Source: Dawidia cretensis (GTDB lineage Bacteria; Bacteroidota; Bacteroidia; Cytophagales; Cyclobacteriaceae). From it: DNA of 64,000 bases. Shown piece after piece: positions 7,757 to 16,589 of this stretch (position 1 is its first letter; the number at the start of each line of letters is the position of its first letter). The notes under the pieces are model-generated. The model had not been told where the DNA came from. It did no database searches and saw only the letters and a program-made list of their open reading frames with translations. Location of the stretch: positions 1-64,000 of the forward strand of contig NZ_JAHESE010000018.1 of assembly GCF_018598175.1 (NCBI RefSeq), written 5' to 3'. The position numbers and the translations under genes are program-made.

Positions 7757-9367
7757 TTAATCCAGTACCACTTTTACCAGTACGTCTTCTTTCTTCTTTT
7801 TATAGGCTTCGAACACCAGCGTGTTCAGCGCCGTGCCCAATGTGCGGCTCGGTTTAAACTGGAACAGCTCCATGCCCTGCACGTCACGCGTGTCCAGAAT
7901 CTGCGTCTTTTTCATCTCGCCGGTCTTGTCATTCAACTTATAGCACACCAGGAAGCCACCCTGACCGTCCATGTGGCGAGCGGGCACTTCATCCTTTGGA
8001 AGGTTCATGTTCTTCTCGTTGTCCAGGAACAGCACATAGTGGCTGCCAGCGCCCGACAAGTAACGATACGACATGCCGCCTTGACCGAGGCCACCAAGCT
8101 GGCTCTTCGGTAATTTCTGAATCCAGGCCAACTTACCCGACGCATCGATCTTGGTAATCAATATTTCGTTGTAATGGTATGTCGTAGTCGTACGAGTTGA
8201 ATTGCCCATACGGGTGGTGCTGGTCGTTATATATTGTTGTTCGCCAATCAGGATTACGCTTCCGTCTTCTTGTACGTTCATATCGTTTAAGATAATATTC
8301 GTTGCCTCGGCCTCATCATCGTCTTCCTTCTTCTCGTTCTTACGGCGGGTCTTGTTGCTGACATACTGATTCAGGACGTCTACGGGAATCTCAAACGTCT
8401 TCATATCGGTCACACGGCCGTCAGTGTTGAACTTAAACAAAATCATACCGTCTGCGCTGCTCGCCGAATTGCCCTTGTTATAATACCCGGCGCCAATCAT
8501 GGGACCCTGCGCCGTCTCGTACAACCAGAACCGCTGAATAAATTTATCCGCAATATCCACCTTGCTCGATGTGATCTTACCTGTACCGGCTGCGATCTTC
8601 ATGACTTCGATCTTGTAGTTGGCGCGGTCGTCGTCGTCCTTCTTGTCAGTGGTATTGTCGTTATACACACGGGCAACCAGGTACACGTTTCCGTTGGCAT
8701 CGACAGAATAGTCCAGGTTATCCATTTTCTTTTCTGTATAAGGCATGGTCACCTTGCCACCCCATTTCTCTTTCATGGACGGGTCGAACACATGCATGCC
8801 GATGATATCAAAGCTCTTGCTGTCGCGCTTCGTCTCGGGAATCATGCGATACTGAATGATCAGCGCGCTCTTATCATACGAGAAGTAGAAATTATATTTG
8901 TCAGCGGATATCATTGACTGATACGCGGCCAACGTCATAATGCCGCCTCTAATCCGGCCGCCATCAATCTTATCGGTGATCGATAGAACCTTTTTAGCTG
9001 CCCCCTTAAAGGTACCCGCCGCAAAATCCAGCTCGCGGGCAAATAGCTGCTCCTGCTTGTCTTCGTACAGCGAATAGTATAGATAATAACGATCTTTAAA
9101 CTGTAGCACCTGCTCCAGTGTAAAGCCCTTCGGAAAATCGTCATACACCCGCGCCTTGAGAAACTTAAGCGTTTTAGCGCTCATTTTCTGAATAATGACA
9201 TCTTTCTTGTCGACCTTCACGGTCATGATCTCCCCGTTCTCAGTAAAGTAATGCTTGCTTTGTGCGTCAATCACGTCGTAGGGATCGCCGACGGTGATCT
9301 TCGCTTGCGAAAAAGCCGTAAAAGACCAAATGCTGAGTAGAAAAACGAATACGCGTAATCGTAACAT
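7757..9367 (-). CDS. Secreted protein of unknown function, probable beta-propeller-like
   Basis: The 536-residue product begins with a signal peptide (MLRLRVFVFLLSIWSFTAFS, cleavage near SQA). The mature part is rich in beta-strand-like segments with repeated pattern elements such as YLVARVYND and VILIGEQQYI, and has a highly charged loop of Lys/Glu/Asp near residues 340-355. I do not recognise a named family. It resembles large periplasmic or outer-membrane-associated Bacteroidota proteins of unknown role. It has no T9SS sorting domain and no lipobox. It is a single gene with its own terminator. Confidence 0.8.
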   Translation of the reverse strand: MLRLRVFVFLLSIWSFTAFSQAKITVGDPYDVIDAQSKHYFTENGEIMTVKVDKKDVIIQKMSAKTLKFLKARVYDDFPKGFTLEQVLQFKDRYYLYYSLYEDKQEQLFARELDFAAGTFKGAAKKVLSITDKIDGGRIRGGIMTLAAYQSMISADKYNFYFSYDKSALIIQYRMIPETKRDSKSFDIIGMHVFDPSMKEKWGGKVTMPYTEKKMDNLDYSVDANGNVYLVARVYNDNTTDKKDDDDRANYKIEVMKIAAGTGKITSSKVDIADKFIQRFWLYETAQGPMIGAGYYNKGNSASSADGMILFKFNTDGRVTDMKTFEIPVDVLNQYVSNKTRRKNEKKEDDDEAEATNIILNDMNVQEDGSVILIGEQQYITTSTTRMGNSTRTTTTYHYNEILITKIDASGKLAWIQKLPKSQLGGLGQGGMSYRYLSGAGSHYVLFLDNEKNMNLPKDEVPARHMDGQGGFLVCYKLNDKTGEMKKTQILDTRDVQGMELFQFKPSRTLGTALNTLVFEAYKKKKEDVLVKVVLD

Positions 9368-9830
9368 GAGGATAAAGGGTAAAAAGGTTAGATAGGAGTG
9401 ATTAAAAAAATATAGTATACACGCCCGCCGAAACGGACGGCGACAAAAGTATCAAAAAGCCGCACAGTGCCACCTAACACCACTCCTGGTACCTAATGTC
9501 CACTCGTAAAGAGAACCCGTAAAATAATCGAAACCGTTGTCGATACAGCGATTCAGCCTGTTTTCTTACATGGATGTAACGGTAGGTATGATACCGGCAT
9601 GATACTAAAAGCGGGATCGGGAGATGCTGGTACAGGTTTCGTTACCAGGAAGAAGAAAATTCAAAGATTCTTGCCTGTGATCTTACAGGAAACGAAGCAA
9701 ATGCTAAAAACTATGCTGGCCTGGAAAACCAAGCGCTGTATAAATCGGTGGGATGAGTAAATCTGGCACAGGCCTCACCCCGAAGTGGGGCCAAGACCTG
9801 CGCCAGCAATCTAACCTCTATCAATATGAA
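9368..9830. other. Intergenic region
   Basis: No complete gene is visible in these 463 bases. An open frame with no start codon ends at a TGA at 9754-9756; its last 27 codons (from 9673) have protein-like composition, so this may be the tail of a decayed gene. I cannot assign it. Confidence 0.3.
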
Positions 9831-12215
9831 TTACGGTGCAACAACAATACGTCGTACCCGCGTGCGGTTGCCCTCTTTCAGGGTAACCGTATAGATACCC
9901 GCCGGAAGATTTTTCACCAGCGTAGTTTCTTTTACTTCCCCGCTGAACACCGTGCTGCCGTCGGCCACACTGCGAATCTCCACGTGCGAAGGCTTACCCA
10001 CCTTCAGGGTGATTTGCCCCACCGAAGGGTTCGGGTATACCGAAAGCTCTTGCTCGGTGGCCTGTATTTCACCCGGCACATGCGCCGCGGCTGCCAGACG
10101 CGCTACGCCCACAACGCCCCAGTTGAAGGACTCCCAACCCTGAATGGTCGGACGGGTACAGGTCATCGCCTGCTCGCCATTCTCAGACGATACATACAAA
10201 CCATTGTTGCCACGCAGCGAGATCGTGTTATCGGCGTTGACAATCCAGTCAAAACGCTCCCAGTCGCTGATGGTCAGGCGGCTGCACGTTATAGCCTGCA
10301 GGCCATTTTCAGACGATACATATTTGCTCATGCTCCGCAGGGCTACTTTGCCATTGCCGGCATCCTCTACGGTGAAGTTCTCCCACGCATCGGCTACGGG
10401 CCGTGTACACTGCATGGCTTGTGTGCCGTTCTCACCGCTCACGTACTGACCGTTAAAGCCGCGCAGCCAGATGGTCTGCCCGATCGGTGCTGTAGGGGTC
10501 GGGTTGTTGGTGTCACCCACCACGCGGATCCAATTCAGGTTAAAGCCCGCACCGGTTACCGCGAGTCCGAGCTCTTGCTGACCCGCCGGCAGTTGCACCG
10601 TGTGCGACAGTGTCTGCCACGTTTGCCAGCCGCCCGTTGCCGGGATCGACAGCGTACCATAGGTAGCACTACCACCAAAACGCTCCAGGCGCAGCGCGCC
10701 GCCGCCAGTCTGGCTGGCCACACGATACTCGATGGTATATGTACCCGCTGCCGGCACGTTGATGCGGTACCCCAGCCAGTCACCTACTTCGGTCCAGCCT
10801 ACATATTGGCCACCACCCGTGTCGGTCGTAACATCTACCTGAATACCCTGGGCTGCGCAGAAGCCTTCTGCCTGAAGCGTCGCCGGCACCGTTGTATAAG
10901 CACCGCTACACACTGTCGACAACGGCGTGCGACGCGGATCGACCGCGGCCAACGGACCATTGTTGATGACCGTATTGGCAAACTTGATGTTGTTCAATAC
11001 ACCGCTCATGGCCGATACACCCGAAGTCAGGTACGGCGGGCCTACGATACGACGCAACGCGGCATTGGGGCCGGGGCTCGTGCGCTTATACGTCCAGTGC
11101 GCATAGCCAATGCCGTTGGCATTCAGCTTGTCTACATTCTGACGCAGCCACTCGTCACTGTCCTCGCCAGTCTCTCCTACCCACACGGGCACGTTGTGAC
11201 GGGTGCGGAACTCGACCAGGTTGATGAGGCGATTGATCTGGTTGGGATTGCCATCGCGAATGTTGTCGTCGCCCGGCGGAATCCAGTAGCGGTGCGCGTT
11301 GTACACCAGGTTCGAGCGGTTGGTGAACGTAAACGGCTCGAGGTAGTCGTAGTTGTTACCAAAACCATTGCCTTCGATCATGATCAAGTGGGTATCACCC
11401 AGGCCACGGATCGAGTTGACCAGGCGGTTTTTAAGCGCGTGGATCATTTGGTTCTGCGGCACGGCGTTCGGCTCGTTGATCAGATCCCAGAATGCTACGG
11501 TGTTGTTGTTGATGTAACGGCTTACGATCTTCTCCCACAGACGTACGGTGATGTTCTGAAAGATCGCGCGGTTCCACAGATCGTTCTCCACCAACAGGTC
11601 GGCGATGTTCGCGTCTTTACCCTGGCCACCCGGCGCGGCGTGCAGGTCGACGATCACATACATACCACGGGCGGCGCACCAGTTGAGTGTGTTCTCCAAC
11701 GTGCGGAAGCCTTCCAGGTTCGGATCGACAAACAGCTCGTTGTTGTTATACCAGGTCGTGAGGGAGTTCACGTATGTCTGGTAGTTGCCGGGATTGCGGA
11801 TTACGTTATGGCGCACCGTACGCTGTGCCGGTGTCAGGAACAGGTCGTAGTGCATCGGGAGACGCACGCAATTGAAACCCTGCTCGGCAATCCAGTTGAT
11901 ATCGGCCGGCGTGATGAAATTGTCACGCCACGCCTGGTAGAACGCTTCTACTTGCGCTTCGCTCTGTCCCTGGTCATACAGGCGTTTCTTAAAGGATCCC
12001 TGGGTGCCGCCGCCTTCCGGGTTCATCATGTATCCTTCTTGCAAAAGCCAGCCGCCCAGGCCGACACCTTTCAGGATTACTTCTTGTCCCGCTTCGTTGA
12101 CGATGCGGGTACCATCCGCCCGTAGGCGGCTTAGCTGCGCATTTGCCTGCGCCAGGCTCGTGAGTACCAGTAGTAGTAGCACCCACACTCGTTTCTGTAA
12201 AAACATGGCCATCAT
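9831..12215 (-). CDS. Secreted GH5 glycosidase with CBM6, fascin-like and T9SS domains
   Basis: Domain order over 794 residues: signal peptide (to about 27), GH5 catalytic barrel (about 30-390), CBM6 (about 440-568), a fascin-like beta-trefoil of three repeats (about 575-705, each with YVSxENGxQAMxCTR), and a T9SS type A sorting domain (about 725-794, opening [16 protein letters not shown]). The general acid/base is E248 in WDLINEP and the nucleophile E348 in VGETGED. The enzyme should cut a beta-linked glucan or mannan outside the cell after export by the type IX system. Fascin-like modules in glycosidases probably bind carbohydrate. Met4 is an alternative start. It is monocistronic. Confidence 0.92.
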   Translation of the reverse strand: MMAMFLQKRVWVLLLLVLTSLAQANAQLSRLRADGTRIVNEAGQEVILKGVGLGGWLLQEGYMMNPEGGGTQGSFKKRLYDQGQSEAQVEAFYQAWRDNFITPADINWIAEQGFNCVRLPMHYDLFLTPAQRTVRHNVIRNPGNYQTYVNSLTTWYNNNELFVDPNLEGFRTLENTLNWCAARGMYVIVDLHAAPGGQGKDANIADLLVENDLWNRAIFQNITVRLWEKIVSRYINNNTVAFWDLINEPNAVPQNQMIHALKNRLVNSIRGLGDTHLIMIEGNGFGNNYDYLEPFTFTNRSNLVYNAHRYWIPPGDDNIRDGNPNQINRLINLVEFRTRHNVPVWVGETGEDSDEWLRQNVDKLNANGIGYAHWTYKRTSPGPNAALRRIVGPPYLTSGVSAMSGVLNNIKFANTVINNGPLAAVDPRRTPLSTVCSGAYTTVPATLQAEGFCAAQGIQVDVTTDTGGGQYVGWTEVGDWLGYRINVPAAGTYTIEYRVASQTGGGALRLERFGGSATYGTLSIPATGGWQTWQTLSHTVQLPAGQQELGLAVTGAGFNLNWIRVVGDTNNPTPTAPIGQTIWLRGFNGQYVSGENGTQAMQCTRPVADAWENFTVEDAGNGKVALRSMSKYVSSENGLQAITCSRLTISDWERFDWIVNADNTISLRGNNGLYVSSENGEQAMTCTRPTIQGWESFNWGVVGVARLAAAAHVPGEIQATEQELSVYPNPSVGQITLKVGKPSHVEIRSVADGSTVFSGEVKETTLVKNLPAGIYTVTLKEGNRTRVRRIVVAP

Positions 12216-12945
12216 AGATGTTTATTTAAGTTTACGAGGCGAATATGACGCATCGTGGCAAGAAACCGTCCCGCTAATCTTTTAGCCGCCGCGACCGAAC
12301 GGTGCTCTTATGCGGGAAAGAAAAGTGTCTATATCGTTATAGTATATAGTGGTCATTGCACCGGGTGATGATCAATCTTTTGGACTAATCGTTATATTTG
12401 CCGTTATAACGCTATACCTGGTGTACGTTTTTTAAATAAATCCGTTAAACGGGAAGAAGTCTTTCGACAAATCCATAGCGGTGGTGACAAAAGACCGAAT
12501 AGTCTGTTATTTATACCGGATTAATCCGGTTGACTCGGACAAACAAGGCAATTTTGAATTTTTAGGTTATCGCTGCAGTTGAAAAGGGTTTACGCTATAC
12601 ATGCGGAGGAACCCGCATCCGGCGTCACTTTCAATCGCTTACTCCATATCCATTCGGCTCATCAGACCTCTCTTAACTGTACGGCAACGGTATAGTATCT
12701 ACATAGCAACTTCCTTTATATTCAAGAGATAACCTACTGATAGAGTACACATCTCCCACTCTATACCCAGACCTATAGAGGTCTGGGTCATCTTTTGCTT
12801 GTGAATACATTGTGCGTAAATTGTGTCTTGTTATTATAGGGAGTATACAGGAAGTAGCTATCTTGTTCGTAGAAGTATGGCCCAAAGTCGTTACGACCCT
12901 GACGACGTTAGCTAGTTATTTCGTTAACCAACATAACCCAACAGT
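12216..12945. other. Long AT-rich intergenic region
   Basis: These 730 bases lie between divergent genes. They hold many TATA-like and TATAGTA-like stretches and a perfect inverted repeat at 12765-12788. A TATATTTG at 12393-12400 fits the -7 box. I see no gene or RNA I can name. Confidence 0.4.
12765..12788. repeat. Perfect inverted repeat (hairpin)
   Basis: The arms ACCCAGACCT and AGGTCTGGGT are 10 bp each with a 4-nt ATAG loop. A weak T-rich stretch follows on the + strand. It may be an operator, a terminator or an RNA hairpin in the leader of the 12946 gene. Confidence 0.6.
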
Positions 12946-14133
12946 ATGGCATTCTTAGAAGAACTGCAATTCACCGGCAGCCTCGGTGACCTCTCCTTTT
13001 ACCGCATGCGCGGCACAGACAAGATCGTGGTGCGTCGTAAGGGCGGTGCCTCGAAAGAGGCGATCAAAAAATCACCCAATTTTGCGCTTCCACGACTCTA
13101 TATGAGCGAATTTGGTGGCTGCTCCACCATGGGCAAAGAAGTCCGTTTTATGATGCACCCGATGCGCGCCCTTGCGGACTATAATTTCAGCGGGTTTATC
13201 AACAAATCGCTCAAACTTATTCAAAAACAAGACTCCACCAGCAAATTAGGTCAACGTGCGATCGAGCTTTCGAAACATCCCAAATTACTGGAAGGTTTCC
13301 AACTTAACAAATATACCACATTCGACTCTATGGTACGCAGCACGCTGAGCTGGTCGATCGACGAGGAAAAAGGTTCCGCGAAGGTGGAGATCCCGGCGTT
13401 GGTACGCGATATCAATTTCTTTCCAAATAACCGCCATTCGAAGTTTAGCATTACGATTTCCCTCGGCGTTGTGCCAGATTTTAAGTTCAATCAAGCGACC
13501 GGCAAATTTACAGCGCCGAAGTGGTATGATACAATGTATGGATGTGATTATACCTCGTCGGAGTGGCATTCGGCATTAAAGGGCTCACCGGCCACTACGT
13601 TGGAACTGTCGCTGGATCAATTGCCCCCGGATGGTGGGTATAGCCTGATGTTGGGGATTGGGATTTGTTTTGGGGATTCGCTGGATGCTGGCGAGGTGAA
13701 ACAGATCAAGCGTGCCGGGGCGGCGAAGATTTTGGGGATTGTTGCCGGCAAGGCGCAGGACGCTGATCTTGCGATGGATGACACAATGAATGATAATACT
13801 CAGGATGTCGCGCCTGTAGACATATGCCCTGCCCCGGTCGAGACCACACCCCAACGAACCACGACCTCGCAAGGTCCAACCCAGCGCCATCTCCGGGCTG
13901 TTCCTCCTCTATCGTGCGATCCGGAGCCAATACATCCGTTACGCGAAGAGACGCGAATTCCTGCCGTACGCTCCTATATGTATCACTATACGGTGACGGG
14001 TGTTACGTCCACAAAGTTGAACGCGGGCATTACGTATTGGTATACGATACCTTCTGACGTTGGTGACTACCCCTTGTACTCCGTCAATATGGAAAAAGTG
14101 CTTGTGATGCCGGGGACCATGACCTCTGTATAA
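12946..14133 (+). CDS. Bacteroidota protein of unknown function
   Basis: The 395-residue protein has no signal peptide. Its N-terminus (GSLGDLSFYRMRGTDKIVVR, then KGGASKEAIKKSPNF) matches a pattern I remember from unassigned Bacteroidota proteins. Residues 1-270 look like a folded alpha/beta region. Residues about 280-335 are Pro/Thr/Arg-rich and low in complexity, and the last 50 are again ordered (YHYTVTGVTSTKLNAG). The composition break near residue 280 could mark a linker or an old frameshift; I could not decide. It stands alone after a long leader region and is followed by a hairpin terminator. I assign no function. Confidence 0.75.
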   Translation: MAFLEELQFTGSLGDLSFYRMRGTDKIVVRRKGGASKEAIKKSPNFALPRLYMSEFGGCSTMGKEVRFMMHPMRALADYNFSGFINKSLKLIQKQDSTSKLGQRAIELSKHPKLLEGFQLNKYTTFDSMVRSTLSWSIDEEKGSAKVEIPALVRDINFFPNNRHSKFSITISLGVVPDFKFNQATGKFTAPKWYDTMYGCDYTSSEWHSALKGSPATTLELSLDQLPPDGGYSLMLGIGICFGDSLDAGEVKQIKRAGAAKILGIVAGKAQDADLAMDDTMNDNTQDVAPVDICPAPVETTPQRTTTSQGPTQRHLRAVPPLSCDPEPIHPLREETRIPAVRSYMYHYTVTGVTSTKLNAGITYWYTIPSDVGDYPLYSVNMEKVLVMPGTMTSV

Positions 14134-14170
14134 AAAAACCACTGTACGCCATAGCATACAGTGGTCTTTA
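14132..14170. terminator. Rho-independent terminator
   Basis: Stem CCACTGTA / TACAGTGG, preceded by seven A residues and followed by a short T-rich stretch; it separates two convergent genes and may work in both directions. Confidence 0.75.
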
Positions 14171-14205
14171 TTCACAGGGCTTCGGCCCCCGACAATCAAT
14201 AGAAA

Positions 14206-16545
14206 CTAGTTAGCAAACGCATGCGTTTTGCTCAGCTGGATTTTTGTTTTCAGCGTACCGATTGACACTTCGTAATCGCCGGCCTCTACGGTCCAGCGCA
14301 GGTCTTTATTGACAAATGCCAGGTCGCGGGCCTTCACGGTAAACGTTACCTTCTGGCTTTGGCCCGGGGTCAGCAGGATCTTGTCAAAACCACGCAGGCG
14401 TTTTACATCGGGCGTCATCGACGCATAAAGATCCGAAGTAAACAGCTGAATAACTTCTTTACCCGCGCGTGCGCCCGTATTCTTCACGGTAACAGAAACC
14501 GCAAACGACTCCTCCGGATTCAAAACGGTCTTGTCCACTTGCAGGTCGCTATACTCAAAGGTGGTATAGCTCAAGCCAAAGCCAAACGGGTATTGAATCG
14601 CGAAGTCCGACTCGTAGTCATACATGCCTTGCATCTTGTTCTGCTCTTCCGACGGTTTGTGGTCATACGTCACCAGCGTGTTGGCGTACATCGGGTAGGT
14701 ATACGGCAGCTTGCCGCTGGGGTTTATTTCGCCGAAGAGAATGGCGGCCAATGCATCGCCGCCGAAGTTACCGGGCAGGTAGGTTTGCACCACGGCCTGG
14801 ACATCTTTCTCAAAGGCGCTGATCAGCCGCGGGCGCCCTTCGTTCAATACCAGGATCACCGGCTTGCCCGTCTTTACCAGGGCTTGGGCCAGCGCCACCT
14901 GGTTGGCGGAAAGCGACAGATCGTGCAGGTCGCCGGGTTTCTCGGTATAGGAGTTTTCGCCCACGCACAAGATCACGTAGTCGACACCCGCCGCCGCTTG
15001 TACCGCCGCGTCGATGTTAACATCTTTCTCTTGCCAGTATTTGCCGTCGTCTTTATAGGAAACACCCGGAACAAACTTAACGGCATCGGAGCCGGCTTTC
15101 TTCTGCAGCGCTTCGAGCATGGTGTTATACCGATCGGCGAACTCGCTTACCTTTTCGCCTTGCCAGGAATACGACCAGCCGCCGTTCAGTGACCGCATCG
15201 AATTGGCATTGGGGCCGGTCACCAGCAGCTTCGCGCCTTTCTTTAAGGGCAGGACATTGCTGGTGTTCTTTAACAAGGTGATTGATTCTCCGGCAGCTTC
15301 GTATGCACTTTGCTCAAAGGCCTTGCTACCGAACTCCGGGTAATTTTTGAACGATGTGACCGGCGTCTTAAACAAGTCGAGCTCAAACTTCAGCGTCAGG
15401 ATGCGGCGTACCGCATCGTCTATACGCGTCATCGGCACCTGGCCTTCTTTGACGAGCTCCACCAGGTAGTCGCAGAAACGGAAGTTATAGGGAATCATCG
15501 ACATGTCGACGCCTGCGTTGATGGCCAGCTTTACAGCCTCTTTGGGAGTAGCCGCCACTTTGTCGCGCTCGTGCAGGTTGTCGATATCTTTCCAGTCGGT
15601 CACCACTACGCCTTTAAAACCAAGCTCTTCCTTGAGCAGCTTGGTGAGAATGTCGTGGTTAGCGTGCACGGAAATACCATTGATGATACCGGAGTTGACC
15701 ATGATCGACCTGGCGCCGGCATCGATGGCCGCTTTAAACGACGGCAGGTGACGTTCGCGCAGCTCTGTCTCGGGAATAAAGGCCGGCGTGCGGTCTTTGC
15801 CCGACTGCGGCACCTGGTAGCCCAGGAAGTGTTTCAGGCAAGAGGCCACGCGGCGGTTACCGGCTACGTTGTTGTCGTCGCCTTCCAGGCCGTCGACCAT
15901 CTCTTTGCCGAGGGCCGACACCAGGTATACATCTTCGCCAAAGGTTTCCCACAAACGCGGAAAGCGCGCGTCGCGGCCCATGTCCAGTACCGGCGCAAAC
16001 GCCCACGGAATGGACGAGGCCCGGGTTTCATAGGCACAGATCTCCGCGCCCCGACGCACCAGCGCACGGTTCCACATCGCGGCCTGGCCTATTTGCTGAG
16101 GGAAGAACGTAGCACCCGCGGTATACGTCGCGCCGTGCACCGCGTCGATGCCATACAGCAGGGGTATTTTCAGCCGTGTTTCTTTTGTGGCTACATTTTG
16201 CAGCTGGCTGATGATCTCATACCACTTCTCCGGCGTACGCGCCCGGTTGTTGGCGGTGTTTAATACAGACCCTACGTGATACTGCACCAGCGCCTTTTTC
16301 ACCAGGGCGGGGTCGAGCTGTAGCGGCTCGTCGCTGACGTATTCATTGGGACCTTTGGTAATCACATCGAGGGTAACTTGTGCCATTTGGCCGACTTTTT
16401 CCTCTACCGTCATCTTCGCCAGGAGTGCTTCTACCTGGTCCTGGAGGGTGAGTGGTCGAACGGGGGCTTGCGCCTGGAGCACAAACAAAAGCATCACCGA
16501 AAGACCGGTGATGCTGAGCATTTTTCGCTTACTGTACAAATACAT
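14206..16545 (-). CDS. bglX: GH3 beta-glucosidase, secreted
   Basis: The 779-residue enzyme has a signal peptide (to about residue 28), the GH3 N-terminal barrel with nucleophile D317 in GVVVTDWKDID, the GH3 C-terminal alpha/beta-sandwich domain, and a fibronectin-III-like tail (VSVTVKNTGARAGKEVIQLF, about residues 680-760). It resembles BglX-type periplasmic beta-glucosidases, which release glucose (or xylose) from the non-reducing end of oligosaccharides. GH92 lies 44 nt upstream on the same strand, so the two are probably co-transcribed. The GH3 acid/base residue is harder to place by eye. Exact substrate is uncertain. Confidence 0.92.
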   Translation of the reverse strand: MYLYSKRKMLSITGLSVMLLFVLQAQAPVRPLTLQDQVEALLAKMTVEEKVGQMAQVTLDVITKGPNEYVSDEPLQLDPALVKKALVQYHVGSVLNTANNRARTPEKWYEIISQLQNVATKETRLKIPLLYGIDAVHGATYTAGATFFPQQIGQAAMWNRALVRRGAEICAYETRASSIPWAFAPVLDMGRDARFPRLWETFGEDVYLVSALGKEMVDGLEGDDNNVAGNRRVASCLKHFLGYQVPQSGKDRTPAFIPETELRERHLPSFKAAIDAGARSIMVNSGIINGISVHANHDILTKLLKEELGFKGVVVTDWKDIDNLHERDKVAATPKEAVKLAINAGVDMSMIPYNFRFCDYLVELVKEGQVPMTRIDDAVRRILTLKFELDLFKTPVTSFKNYPEFGSKAFEQSAYEAAGESITLLKNTSNVLPLKKGAKLLVTGPNANSMRSLNGGWSYSWQGEKVSEFADRYNTMLEALQKKAGSDAVKFVPGVSYKDDGKYWQEKDVNIDAAVQAAAGVDYVILCVGENSYTEKPGDLHDLSLSANQVALAQALVKTGKPVILVLNEGRPRLISAFEKDVQAVVQTYLPGNFGGDALAAILFGEINPSGKLPYTYPMYANTLVTYDHKPSEEQNKMQGMYDYESDFAIQYPFGFGLSYTTFEYSDLQVDKTVLNPEESFAVSVTVKNTGARAGKEVIQLFTSDLYASMTPDVKRLRGFDKILLTPGQSQKVTFTVKARDLAFVNKDLRWTVEAGDYEVSIGTLKTKIQLSKTHAFAN

Positions 16546-16589
16546 GTTGGGTGTTGATTGGGGATTGATCGGTTAATTAAAAAAACTAC

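Noticed and set aside
9600-9756. Frame without a start codon ending at 9756 with a protein-like C-terminal stretch
   Set aside because: No start, no family and no upstream domain; it may be a gene remnant but cannot be supported.
9753-12125. Long + strand open frame of 790 codons opposite the GH5 gene
   Set aside because: It mirrors a clear GH5/CBM6/T9SS gene and has no recognisable protein pattern; it is a GC-driven shadow frame.
15310-16263. Long + strand open frame opposite the GH3 gene
   Set aside because: Shadow of the bglX frame; it has no protein-like motifs.
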